Position numbers and translations under genes: made by a program. Positions 25,603 through 33,656 of a stretch of 64,000 nucleotides of DNA are shown one piece after another. The stretch covers positions 310,001 to 374,000 of the forward strand of contig NZ_VIKR01000005.1 of assembly GCF_007004765.1 (NCBI RefSeq), read 5' to 3'. The first letter of the stretch is position 1; every line of letters starts with the position of its first letter. The stretch is from Aliikangiella marina. Lineage in GTDB: Bacteria > Pseudomonadota > Gammaproteobacteria > Enterobacterales > Kangiellaceae. The notes beneath the pieces were generated by a model, which was not told where the DNA came from, searched no databases, and saw only the letters and a program-made list of their open reading frames with translations.

Positions 25603-26133
25603 ATGAGTCGAATCGCTAAGTTACAAGCCAAGGAATATATACTTCTGCTGGTGTTCTTTTCATTGTTTATAGTTGGGCCTGCTATTGGTTCAACCCAAAA
25701 ATTTGAACAAAAGCACTCACAACTACAAAAGTTTTCCGCTATGGGTAGTAGCAGTCAACAAGTCGTCGTGGGAAAAGTTAAATCATTATCTTCACGATGG
25801 ATAGGCAATGTTATCGTTACCACGGCAGAAATTGAACCTGTTGAATATCTTAAAGGACGTGCATCGAAGTCATTATTTAACCTGTCTTATGTTGGCGGAA
25901 GAATTGGTGTAATCGAGCAGCAGTTAAGTTACCCAATGCACTTAGAACAAGGAGAAACAGCGGTGTTTTTTATTCAGGACGCACCTCAAAAGACCGCGCT
26001 TGCCGGCAATAAAATGTTTAGCAATTTTGAAGGCAAAATACCATTACTCAACAAAGATCAAAGCTTGACACTTCTCGATGAAAATTCTCGGATTGTCAAA
26101 TTACTTGAAGAGCTGCGTAGTTCGGTACGATAA
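25603..26133 (+). CDS. Small secreted protein paired with a matrixin protease
   Basis: 176 residues. A hydrophobic N-terminal segment (YILLLVFFSLFIVGPAIGS) is a signal peptide or anchor. The mature part has VVVGKVKSLSSRWIGNVIVTTAEIEPVEYLKG, YVGGRIGVIEQQLSYPMHL and GETAVFFI. This pattern of strands recurs in uncharacterised exported proteins encoded next to matrixin-type peptidases in other gammaproteobacteria, from memory. Function unknown; a chaperone, inhibitor or substrate of the neighbouring protease are possible roles. AGGAAC lies 8 bases before the ATG. The next gene begins 10 bases after its stop. Confidence 0.75.
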   Translation: MSRIAKLQAKEYILLLVFFSLFIVGPAIGSTQKFEQKHSQLQKFSAMGSSSQQVVVGKVKSLSSRWIGNVIVTTAEIEPVEYLKGRASKSLFNLSYVGGRIGVIEQQLSYPMHLEQGETAVFFIQDAPQKTALAGNKMFSNFEGKIPLLNKDQSLTLLDENSRIVKLLEELRSSVR

Positions 26134-26143
26134 GGAGAAAATG

Positions 26144-28792
26144 ATGGAAACAAAGATTATTAAAACAGGTATCAAAAATTCTTGTTTGTTTGTTGCCCTA
26201 ATGTGTAGCTTTAATACTTTTGCTGGCGACAACACAGAAACATTAAATAACACGCAAACTCAAATCATACACAGAGTATGGAATGATGTTGCTATGCCTT
26301 TAGAATGGTATTTGCACGAAGATGGTGTAATCACTAATGATGTAAATATGCAAGGTACGCCAGCAATTAACAACGCGACTGCTGTCACTGAACTTAGCGA
26401 TGCATTTCAAGCTTGGGAAGCTGTTGTAACTTCGGATATTTCAGTTTCATACGCAGGAGAAACCTCAATTGCTGATGCTGGTTGTGACTTGGTAAATCTA
26501 GTTACTTGGTCTGATACCGCAATTCCGTTGCCCGCAAATGCTATAGCTGCATCGTTAACAACAATGTATGTTGGCCCTGACATCGTGTTAAATGCGGGCA
26601 ATCGAAATCTGCCTTGCGGATTTCCTGGGAGCCCGAACCCAAATGTGAATCTTCCTGTGGCCACTTACCCCAACGGAACCTTACTAGAAGATGGTAACAT
26701 TTTGGATATGGATATGATTTGGAACGCTGCGGTGTTTGATTTCTCGACTAACCCGAATGCGACGCCTGATGTGTTTGATATTCAAGCAATTGCGACTCAT
26801 GAGTTTGGTCATCATTTTGGATTTGCTCATACCAGTATGTCTTTTAATGGTGTAAATGCTGCAACGATGTTTCCTGCCGTTAGTGATACGGACATTGCAT
26901 GGCAAAATAATGTTCGCACTTTAAATGCCGATGATGTTGCGGTATCCGGGCTCAATTATCCTGGTATCGGGTTTTGGCCGGATGGCAGCGCGCCCTATAC
27001 TACAGGGGCGATAAGTGGTTGGGTAAGGCAACCAGATGCTTCTGCAGCTGTCGGTGTCAGAGTTTGGGCGTATAGCACTGCCGATCCATTACAACCTGCC
27101 TATGAAACTTTTACGGTGCATCCTGCGGATTGGGATCCGAGTCTTTCTGCTGGCGATTATATTCTTAAAGGACTTACGCCAGGAACCTATAATGTTTGTA
27201 TTGTCTCTTGGTTAAATGGCGTGCCGTTTGCCGGACTAGATGACCCAACCAACCCTGCAAGTTCGCCCTATAACATCACGCCCTTAAACGGTAGTGGGCA
27301 TATAGGTTTCCCTACGGAATGTTATGACGACGCGCCTTCGATTACCGATGATCCAACTATACATGTTGACTTGGTTGAAGATGTGTTAGTGGTTGCTGGT
27401 AATACAACACCCGATATCAACTTTGTCACGGGGATCGGCGATGTCGATGTAATGTTAGTATTAGATCGAAGCGGCTCCATGAACTTGTCAGCGACTGGCG
27501 GTGCGATGACGAAGATTGAAGCGTTACAATTGTCTGCAAATTCATTTATTGATTTTCTCGACCTTGATGGCGGACATCGATTGGGTTTAGTGCAATTTAA
27601 TGACGCTGTTGTTCCTTTTGCGCCACCTTTTGATTTACAAAACCTCAATGCAGCTTCTCGACCTAATGCGCAAACTGCGATTAATGGTATGCTGGCAGGT
27701 GGTATGACAAATATAATTGATGGCGTTGATGAAGCTGTTAATCAGTTAACAAGCGTTGCGGACCCTCATGATCGACAAGTGGTATTTGTGTTTTCCGATG
27801 GGATGCATAATTCGCCATGGGGATCTGATTTAATGGATATTAACGCGCCGATTGTTTCGAATGATTTAAATCTTTATAGCTTAGCGATTGGTACGAGTGT
27901 TAGTGGCGCCATACTTTCTACTGTTGCTATGAATAGCGGTGGTGATCATTTAGAACATCAATCGGCAACTCCAGCTGATCTCCAAAAATTCTTTATCTCA
28001 GTAGCCGCACAGGCAGTTGATTTAGCTACATTGGTGGATCCCTTATATGAAATGAGTGCCGGTGATGCAGATTCGCTGACCGCATTTGTTACTAATGCGG
28101 ACAAAAACTTAACTTTCACGATGAATTGGGACACTCCTAACCAAAATCAGTTTAATGTCTCAGTTGAAACACCTAGTGGATGCACCATAGGCACTATTTT
28201 TACTGTGCCAGGAGTTGACATTAGACGTGGTGAAACTCACAGACATATAAAAATCCCTTTACCTTTCCGCTGTGGTAAAAATTGGGATAAAGCCGGAGAG
28301 TGGGTATTAAACTTTACTTCACAAAAAAGCGAGCACGAACAAACTCAGTTAATTGCTCAAGCTTATAGTGATTCTAATTTAAGAATGTTTTCCGAGATAA
28401 GTATTATCGAGGATGTTAATGTAGTGACAGCTAGATTGGTCAATGAAGGAGAAATAATCAATGAAGCAGCGTTCACTGCAGATGTCGTTATTCCGGTTCC
28501 TTCGACCGATGATAGTTATCAAGATGATCAAGGTGAAGGAGGGAAACCTCGTCCGATTGAACCTGAAGAAAAACGTACGGTACGTTTAGTTTTAACCGAT
28601 GATGGTCGTGGTATGGATCAAAAAGCGGGTGACGGAATCTTTACTGCTAAATTACCGATTGGTGAAATTGGTAGTCATCGTATGCTAATAAAGAGTGAGT
28701 TTAAAGCCGAGGGTGACTACGGTAAACGTGAGCATGTGACGGCTTATTTCTTTGATGGCAAAAATGTAATTCAAGCTGACAGAAAACGATAA
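26144..28792 (+). CDS. Secreted matrixin-type zinc metalloprotease with VWA domain
   Basis: 882 residues from the ATG at 26144, which is 6 bases after AAGGAG; ATG 26141 is 3 bases after. An earlier reading from 26078 would overlap the previous gene. A signal peptide (CLFVALMCSFNTFAG) leads into a metzincin domain with THEFGHHFGFAHT (zinc ligands His219, His223, His229; catalytic Glu220) and the region around TMFPAVS as the expected Met-turn. Next are a carboxypeptidase-regulatory-like beta domain (about 285-425), a VWA domain with the MIDAS motif DRSGS (441-445), and a C-terminal beta domain (DDGRGMDQKAGDGIFTA) like choice-of-anchor modules. Predicted extracellular or surface-associated. Confidence 0.9.
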   Translation: METKIIKTGIKNSCLFVALMCSFNTFAGDNTETLNNTQTQIIHRVWNDVAMPLEWYLHEDGVITNDVNMQGTPAINNATAVTELSDAFQAWEAVVTSDISVSYAGETSIADAGCDLVNLVTWSDTAIPLPANAIAASLTTMYVGPDIVLNAGNRNLPCGFPGSPNPNVNLPVATYPNGTLLEDGNILDMDMIWNAAVFDFSTNPNATPDVFDIQAIATHEFGHHFGFAHTSMSFNGVNAATMFPAVSDTDIAWQNNVRTLNADDVAVSGLNYPGIGFWPDGSAPYTTGAISGWVRQPDASAAVGVRVWAYSTADPLQPAYETFTVHPADWDPSLSAGDYILKGLTPGTYNVCIVSWLNGVPFAGLDDPTNPASSPYNITPLNGSGHIGFPTECYDDAPSITDDPTIHVDLVEDVLVVAGNTTPDINFVTGIGDVDVMLVLDRSGSMNLSATGGAMTKIEALQLSANSFIDFLDLDGGHRLGLVQFNDAVVPFAPPFDLQNLNAASRPNAQTAINGMLAGGMTNIIDGVDEAVNQLTSVADPHDRQVVFVFSDGMHNSPWGSDLMDINAPIVSNDLNLYSLAIGTSVSGAILSTVAMNSGGDHLEHQSATPADLQKFFISVAAQAVDLATLVDPLYEMSAGDADSLTAFVTNADKNLTFTMNWDTPNQNQFNVSVETPSGCTIGTIFTVPGVDIRRGETHRHIKIPLPFRCGKNWDKAGEWVLNFTSQKSEHEQTQLIAQAYSDSNLRMFSEISIIEDVNVVTARLVNEGEIINEAAFTADVVIPVPSTDDSYQDDQGEGGKPRPIEPEEKRTVRLVLTDDGRGMDQKAGDGIFTAKLPIGEIGSHRMLIKSEFKAEGDYGKREHVTAYFFDGKNVIQADRKR

Positions 28793-28805
28793 TAGCTAAT
28801 ATTGA

Positions 28806-28840
28806 CACCTCACTATAGCGTTATATAGTGAGGTGCTTTT
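28806..28840 (+). terminator. Rho-independent terminator after the metalloprotease gene
   Basis: CACCTCACTATA (28806-28817) pairs perfectly with TATAGTGAGGTG (28824-28835) around a 6-base loop, followed by CTTTT. It lies 13 bases beyond the stop codon of the matrixin gene. Confidence 0.85.
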
Positions 28841-29040
28841 AAGTGTAAGCATAAAAAATGTTGTTTTAAGCAGTGAGAGTTTTAAATGATTTTTCTGCAA
28901 TGCCAGTTATTTTTTGACATTGAATGTTTACTATCAAAAAAAATTCCATCGTTATTTTCTACAACATTATCTACGACAACATTATTTACTACAGCATTGA
29001 GTGACTTGTTTATGATCAAAAATAGCTTTCCCAAAATGTT

Positions 29041-29514
29041 CTAAAGCAACAAACGATCTTTAATCGGAATAAACGCACTCGCCGATTCAATCAGTGATTT
29101 CGCCGTCAAACTTTCTACACCATATACTTCAAAACTGACTTCAAATTTATCTCGAACTTTCTTCGCTAGTAAATCAAAGTCCCCGTCACCAGATACTAAA
29201 ACAATTACATCGCTTTGTGCTGCAAGCTCTATTGCGTCGATAGCAATACCGACGTCCCAATCGCCTTTTGCTGAACCGTCAGAGCGTTGAATAAATGGTT
29301 TTAGTTTTACTTCAAAACCAATAGCTTTAAGAATATTTTGAAATTCTCTTTGCTTGGTATCACCGCGGTCAATTGCGTAAGCAATCGCTTTAACAACGGT
29401 TCTGTTTTTAGTGACTTTTTCCCAAAACTGGTTGTAGTCAAAATTACGTTTAAAGGTTTGTCGGGTCGTGTAGTAGACATTTTGCACATCGACTAAGATA
29501 GTTACTCGCTGCAT
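29041..29514 (-). CDS. NYN domain protein (LabA/DUF88-like)
   Basis: 157 residues forming one PIN-like NYN domain. Acidic metal-site residues are visible in ILVDVQNVYY (Asp9), WDVGIAIDAIELA and VSGDGDFDLLAKK, a pattern shared with LabA-type proteins. NYN domains are predicted metal-dependent ribonucleases acting in RNA processing or decay. It follows soxR with only 3 bases between them, so it is probably co-transcribed with the redox regulator, an uncommon partner. Substrate unknown. Confidence 0.9.
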   Translation of the reverse strand: MQRVTILVDVQNVYYTTRQTFKRNFDYNQFWEKVTKNRTVVKAIAYAIDRGDTKQREFQNILKAIGFEVKLKPFIQRSDGSAKGDWDVGIAIDAIELAAQSDVIVLVSGDGDFDLLAKKVRDKFEVSFEVYGVESLTAKSLIESASAFIPIKDRLLL

Positions 29515-29517
29515 TAC

Positions 29518-29967
29518 TTACTTGTGCCTCCCATCTAAAATTACCGGACCATTACCTTTTAAATTCATTGCGTCATCAGGGTTATGAATCGGACAATTTT
29601 TTAAAGACATGCAGCCACAACCGATACAGCCACTTAATGAATCTCTTAACCGCTCCATATAAGCAATCCGTTGATTAAGTTGTCGTTGCCATGCGCTTGA
29701 CAGTCTTTTCCAGTCTGTCTTTGTTGGTGTGCGGTTTTCGGGTAGCTTTGCGAAGGCTATTTTGATTTCTTCCAGGGTAATCCCCATTTTTTGTGCCGCT
29801 TTAATGATTGAAATTCGGCGGATGACGTCACGTTTGTATCGACGTTGATTCCCTGAATTACGCCAGCTTTGGATCAATCCTTTCTCTTCATAAAAGTGTA
29901 AAGTCGAAACTTTCACTCCACATCGATCAGCGACAGCGCCAACGGTTAAGTTAGTCTCATTAAGCAT
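29518..29967 (-). CDS. soxR: Redox-sensitive transcriptional activator SoxR
   Basis: 149 residues, MerR family. An N-terminal winged helix (LTVGAVADRCGVKVSTLHFYEEKGLI, about 7-32) is followed by a dimerisation helix and the SoxR-specific [2Fe-2S] cluster motif CIGCGCMSLKNC (Cys-x2-Cys-x-Cys-x5-Cys, about 114-125). The protein senses redox-active compounds through cluster oxidation and activates promoters with a 19-base spacer. Exactly such a promoter lies 41 bases upstream, facing away. The NYN gene follows in the same operon. Confidence 0.95.
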   Translation of the reverse strand: MLNETNLTVGAVADRCGVKVSTLHFYEEKGLIQSWRNSGNQRRYKRDVIRRISIIKAAQKMGITLEEIKIAFAKLPENRTPTKTDWKRLSSAWQRQLNQRIAYMERLRDSLSGCIGCGCMSLKNCPIHNPDDAMNLKGNGPVILDGRHK

Positions 29968-30003
29968 CTATTAATCCTATTAAAAATAACTATCAGTAAA
30001 CGC

Positions 30004-30034
30004 TTTACCTCAAGTTAAGTTGAGGTATTAGTAT
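30004..30034 (+). promoter_or_regulatory. SoxR box within a 19-bp-spacer promoter
   Basis: CCTCAAGTTAAGTTGAGG (30008-30025) differs at one base from the canonical E. coli soxS sox box. It lies between a -35-like TTTACC (30004-30009) and a -10-like TAGTAT (30029-30034), whose spacing is 19 bases, the overlong spacer typical of MerR-family activated promoters. The direction is rightward, toward the 60-residue gene and the glyoxalase-fold gene. Confidence 0.85.
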
Positions 30035-30082
30035 AACCTCACAGATTAAATAAATCACATACATTTCATTCGGAGGTTAGTG

Positions 30083-30265
30083 ATGAGTACCTACATTAAT
30101 GCGATTCAAGCAGAAGCAGTCACCAAGGAAAAAGAGAAAGTCAATTCAACGCTGTCGGGGATCGGTTTTGATTTTCTCCGTCAACCATCGACCGAAGTCA
30201 TTGAAAAAGAGCGCTTTGCCAAGATGTTCTGCAAAGTTTTTAATGATGTTATGCGCTTTAAGTAA
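30083..30265 (+). CDS. Small protein of unknown function under the sox box
   Basis: 60 residues starting at the ATG 5 bases after GGAGGT (30072-30077). It is not recognised. It is soluble and charged, with a single cysteine (KMFCKVFND) and no membrane segment. The strong ribosome site, the sox box directly upstream and the closely following glyoxalase gene (14 bases) all argue that it is a real gene. A role in redox-cycling compound resistance is suggested by control only. An overlapping frame at 30099-30287 lacks a ribosome site. Confidence 0.6.
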   Translation: MSTYINAIQAEAVTKEKEKVNSTLSGIGFDFLRQPSTEVIEKERFAKMFCKVFNDVMRFK

Positions 30266-30279
30266 GCAAGGAGACCAGT

Positions 30280-30696
30280 ATGCTTAGGTTAGAACATATT
30301 AATATGGTTGTTACCGATCTCGACCAATCGTTAAAATTTTATCACGCGGCGTTTCCCCATTGGCGAGTTCGTGGTAGTGGCTCGATGGATTGGTACGGTA
30401 AAACCAAGAAATGGCTCCATTTTGGCGATGATTACTTTTATTTATCGATCAACGATGGTGGAGAAGGAGAGAACCGACACTTAAAAGGTCATAGCGTTGG
30501 TTTAGCACATATTGGTTTTGTTACCGAGAACTTGGCTGCGTTAATCAAACGCCTTGCTGACGCTGGCTTCGAGGTTGACCATGGCGGAGAAAGCAAGTTT
30601 CGAAATAATGCCTATTACATTGACCCAGACGGATTCGAAATCGAGTTTGTTGAGTACTTAAGTGATCTTCCTGCTGAGCGAAATGGATATGAGTAA
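30280..30696 (+). CDS. VOC family glyoxalase/dioxygenase-fold protein
   Basis: 138 residues with the two-module vicinal oxygen chelate fold. LRLEHINMVVTDLDQSLKFYHAAFP opens the first module and VGLAHIGFVTENLAALIKRLADAGF the second, with YYIDPDGFEIEFVEY at the end. Metal ligands are likely His6, His69 (LAHIGF region) and Glu near the C terminus. The family covers glyoxalase I, antibiotic resistance and dioxygenase roles. Placement after a sox box suggests detoxification of redox-active metabolites or an oxidised product, but the substrate is unknown. Confidence 0.88.
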   Translation: MLRLEHINMVVTDLDQSLKFYHAAFPHWRVRGSGSMDWYGKTKKWLHFGDDYFYLSINDGGEGENRHLKGHSVGLAHIGFVTENLAALIKRLADAGFEVDHGGESKFRNNAYYIDPDGFEIEFVEYLSDLPAERNGYE

Positions 30697-30723
30697 ATGG
30701 CGATCTACTCTGAAAATTGTCGC

Positions 30724-30757
30724 TCTCCAACTCGCAGTTAAGACTGAGAGTTGGAGA
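30724..30757. terminator. Inverted repeat between convergent glyoxalase and argB genes
   Basis: TCTCCAACTC (30724-30733) pairs perfectly with GAGTTGGAGA (30748-30757) around a 14-base loop, in the gap between convergent genes. On the plus strand it is followed by CTAAAAACC, and on the minus strand by GCGACAATTTT. It is probably a two-way terminator, weak by T-run criteria. Confidence 0.4.
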
Positions 30758-30810
30758 CTAAAAACCAAGCGGCATTCGTTATTACAAAGAACATTGATTA
30801 CTATTTTAAG

Positions 30811-31641
30811 CTAATCAACAATTCGAGTACCTGACTCTCCAGTGCCATTGGCCACTGATAAGAACGCGCCTGGATTTCGACCGGAAACGATCGCAATAGA
30901 GTTAACACCTTCGCTCAACAGTTTCATTGCTTCTTCTACTTTGGGAATCATTCCGCCTTGTATGATACCTTCAGCAATCAGCTTATTGGCTTGTTGACGA
31001 CTTACTTGAGCGATGCGGCTTTCGGGTTGCTTAAGATCTCTAAACACCGCGCCAACTCCGGTGGTTAATAAAAGTAAATCAGCCTTCAATGCGCGAGCGA
31101 TTTGCACCACGGTGGTATCAGCATTGATATTGAAGATACGACCGCCCTCTGAAACCCCAAGCGTTGCGATAACCGGTATTTGGCCTAAGTCGAGTAATCC
31201 CTGAAGTAATTCAGCGTTGATTCCAGTGACATCACCCACTTCGCCAAAATCAATTGGCTTATCACCAGCGCCAGTAACGATAACCGGCGGGCGTTTACTC
31301 GCTCTGATTAAATGTCCAGAAGCGCCGTGACACCCAAAAGCAGGTAATCCAGCCTGGATCAAGGTCGCGGTTAAGTTAACGTTTACTTCGCCTGCAATCG
31401 CTTGTTTAACAACAACTAGGTCTGCTTCTGAAGTAATTCTTCGCCCAGCAACTTTGTTGGGAGTTAAGCCATGCTTCTCTTGAAGCGCATTAACTTGGGG
31501 GCCCCCACCATGCAATAAAACAACTGACCAGCCTTCTGCAGTCAGATCCTTGATGTTGGCTGCCAATCCTTCTCGCTCTGCTTTATCAAGCAAAACATCG
31601 CCGCCGACTTTAATGACGGCGGTTTTTTTAGTATCAGTCAT
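30811..31641 (-). CDS. argB: Acetylglutamate kinase
   Basis: 276 residues from the ATG at 31641, which has AAGGA 6 bases upstream; a longer reading adds 14 residues overlapping argC. Amino-acid-kinase signatures are clear: VIKVGGDVL (about 7-15), VLLHGGGPQVNAL (about 39-51), NINADTTVVQIARALKAD and the KVEEAMKLLSEGVNS lysine region. ArgB phosphorylates N-acetyl-L-glutamate in arginine biosynthesis. ArgC is encoded immediately upstream, so the two successive steps are co-expressed. The first glycine loop reads VGGDVL rather than the usual GGAA/GGSAM form, placing it in a divergent ArgB branch. Confidence 0.92.
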   Translation of the reverse strand: MTDTKKTAVIKVGGDVLLDKAEREGLAANIKDLTAEGWSVVLLHGGGPQVNALQEKHGLTPNKVAGRRITSEADLVVVKQAIAGEVNVNLTATLIQAGLPAFGCHGASGHLIRASKRPPVIVTGAGDKPIDFGEVGDVTGINAELLQGLLDLGQIPVIATLGVSEGGRIFNINADTTVVQIARALKADLLLLTTGVGAVFRDLKQPESRIAQVSRQQANKLIAEGIIQGGMIPKVEEAMKLLSEGVNSIAIVSGRNPGAFLSVANGTGESGTRIVD

Positions 31642-31673
31642 GATTAATCCTTCTTGGTAGAAAGGAAATTGGC

Positions 31674-32732
31674 TTAAGGCCACAATCCAGGATTATCAAG
31701 GCCGTAATGAGCCGGTTTACCAGTCATCAAATTAAAACTCTGTATTGCTTGGCCTGCGCCGCCTTTGATTAAGTTATCGATTGCGCTGGTTAAACATAAG
31801 GTGCGTTTGCCGGTGTCTTCGTCAATCCGAGTATCGATGCCGATTTCAACTCTCGCTGTTCCAGACACGGCCACTACCTCAGCTGGTGCCCCTTTGGGAC
31901 GAACGGTAGTCAGGAGATGATCCGCATAGTAATCTTGATAGATTTTCTCGATATCTTCGTGGCTTTTATCTTCAGGTAAATCGATTTGTGAAACCGCTAG
32001 TATGCCACGAACTAATGGAGCGGAAACTGGAACAAAATCCAGTGAAATACCTTCAGCACCTGCGTGACTTAACGTCTGCACAATTTCTGCTCGATGCTGA
32101 TGATGAAGAGTCTTGTATGCTTTTAAATTATTCACACGTACAGCGTGGTGAGTACCGGCCTGCGGTTTCACCCCTGAGCCAGACGAACCTGTCATCGCAA
32201 CGGTCCTAACATTGGTTCCTTTGAGCAATCCAGCTGCAGCGAGCGGGAGAAGACCCATTGCTATACCTGTTGCAAAACACCCCGGGCTTGCAACGTGTTT
32301 TGCATTTTTAATTGCTTCACTATTCAGCTCTGGCATGCCATAAACAAAAGTACCTAGTCTTTCCGGACAAGGATGCTCCGGCGCATAATCTCGAGTGTAA
32401 TCTTGTAAGTTCTCCAACCGGAAGTCTCCAGATAAATCGATGATTTTGACGTCCAGATCGAATAGCTCCATAGCAACCCGAGCGGTAATAATATGAGGCA
32501 TTGCCAGGAAAACAATATCAGCACCTTCGGCACATTCTTGCGGTGTAATATCCTGCATTTTGATATCGTCATAGCCGGGCAGATTGCGGTGCACCTGACT
32601 GACCGATTGACCGATAAAGTCTTTACTCGAAATGCGGAGTAGCTCGACATCTTCGCGAACTAAAACGTGACGGAGGATTTCTGCAGCGCCATAGCCAGCG
32701 CCACCAATAATCGAAACTTTGGTTTTACTCAT
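31674..32732 (-). CDS. argC: N-acetyl-gamma-glutamyl-phosphate reductase
   Basis: 352 residues. An N-terminal Rossmann motif (VSIIGGAGYGAAEILR), LSGDFRL and the catalytic cysteine motif SPGCFATG (Cys about 150) identify ArgC. HHAVRVNNLKAYKTLHHQHRAE carries the conserved histidine. The enzyme reduces N-acetylglutamyl-phosphate with NADPH, the step after ArgB. AGGAAAA precedes the ATG. argB begins 32 bases after the argC stop. Other arginine genes are not in the window. Confidence 0.95.
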   Translation of the reverse strand: MSKTKVSIIGGAGYGAAEILRHVLVREDVELLRISSKDFIGQSVSQVHRNLPGYDDIKMQDITPQECAEGADIVFLAMPHIITARVAMELFDLDVKIIDLSGDFRLENLQDYTRDYAPEHPCPERLGTFVYGMPELNSEAIKNAKHVASPGCFATGIAMGLLPLAAAGLLKGTNVRTVAMTGSSGSGVKPQAGTHHAVRVNNLKAYKTLHHQHRAEIVQTLSHAGAEGISLDFVPVSAPLVRGILAVSQIDLPEDKSHEDIEKIYQDYYADHLLTTVRPKGAPAEVVAVSGTARVEIGIDTRIDEDTGKRTLCLTSAIDNLIKGGAGQAIQSFNLMTGKPAHYGLDNPGLWP

Positions 32733-33059
32733 GATAAATTTTCCTACGAGAATTAGTTAATTAAATCAACATGCCTTTCGCCGATGGCGAGACAGTTTCT
32801 AATTACCACCGCGTCAGAAAGTACCGAAAAGGCTTCCGGTCACCTGCCGTCATTCCCGCGGCCATCGCTGCAACCTTAGTGGTATTAGCTTATGGACAGT
32901 GTCGCTCATAGCTGTGACAGAGCGACAGCTCAACCTTCGAATTTCCAAGCGATTGTTGAACAAGACAGATTATGCCTAAAGCGATATCAAGTTGCCATAA
33001 TAAAATGGCTTAAAGGAATGAAAATTTGAATTGAAACGAAGACCTAAAGCAGAGGCAAA
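32733..33059. other. argCB leader region
   Basis: 327 bases between argC and the DksA-like gene, both leftward, so it should hold the argC promoter and leader. A hairpin with arms TGTCGCTC (32900-32907) and GAGCGACA (32920-32927) is visible, without a T run. I looked for an ArgR operator (TGAAT-type half sites) and saw only weak partial matches. Confidence 0.4.
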
Positions 33060-33404
33060 TTAATGCTTGGCCTCTGCCTTTTCTGCACAGTGAGTGCAGA
33101 GAGTTGTGTAGGGGACTAGTTTCAAGCGCTCGAAAGGAATCTCTGCATCGCAAGTTTCGCAAATCTCATAGCGCCCGGTATCCATGCGGTGAAGGGCATT
33201 TTTAATTTGTGCCATTTCTTTTTGCGAAGCATTGCCAAGTGCTTCGAGGACTTCTTCGTTCTCTCGTTCAACCGCTTGCTCGCTCCAATCGCTTGATAAA
33301 GGTTGATTTTGGTGAGTGATATCAGCATTGATTGCTTGAACACGAGATTCCAACTCGCCGAGTCTTGCGTGGAGTGTTTGTTTGATTTCGTCGAAGCGTT
33401 GCAT
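33060..33404 (-). CDS. TraR/DksA family zinc-finger protein
   Basis: 114 residues. An N-terminal coiled region (FDEIKQTLHARLGELESRVQ) is followed by EQAVERENEEVLEAL and IKNALHRMDTGRYEICETCDAEIPFERL, and a complete four-cysteine zinc finger (CETC ... CTHC). It belongs to the short DksA-related group that may bind the RNA polymerase secondary channel. It is shorter than true DksA (about 150 residues), and the coiled-coil tip lacks the DxxDxA motif of DksA, so its effect on transcription may differ. GAGGAAG lies at good spacing before the ATG. Confidence 0.85.
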   Translation of the reverse strand: MQRFDEIKQTLHARLGELESRVQAINADITHQNQPLSSDWSEQAVERENEEVLEALGNASQKEMAQIKNALHRMDTGRYEICETCDAEIPFERLKLVPYTTLCTHCAEKAEAKH

Positions 33405-33656
33405 CAGAACTTCCTCATATATCCGTCATTTTTATGGCTTAGAATTAGAGTCTATCGCAAATTCACTTGAACTAATTGACCTAAGTCATTGATTAGTAGT
33501 CATGTGGTTTTTTACGAATTTTCAAGGATGGAATAAAAAATCGCTAAATTATGATTAGTTCTAAAATAAGTGTTTTTTTAGCTGACGAAATGAAATTTTA
33601 TTTCTATAGTTGAATTAAGAGCAAACACAAACCATCAATCAAAATGGAGCCTATTT

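Noticed and set aside
26078-26143. Start of the matrixin gene at 26078
   Set aside because: It overlaps the preceding gene in another frame and gives a non-signal N terminus; 26144 has AAGGAG and a proper signal peptide.
18572-28792. Bacterial gasdermin or type III-E CRISPR locus around the CHAT gene
   Set aside because: Gasdermin loci also use CHAT or subtilisin proteases, but no short gasdermin-like gene is present here, and there are no cas genes or repeats.
30099-30287. Alternative 62-residue frame overlapping the 60-residue sox-controlled gene
   Set aside because: No ribosome site, and it runs into the glyoxalase gene start.
32733-33059. ArgR operator upstream of argC
   Set aside because: Only scattered partial half-sites were seen, not a paired 18-base box.
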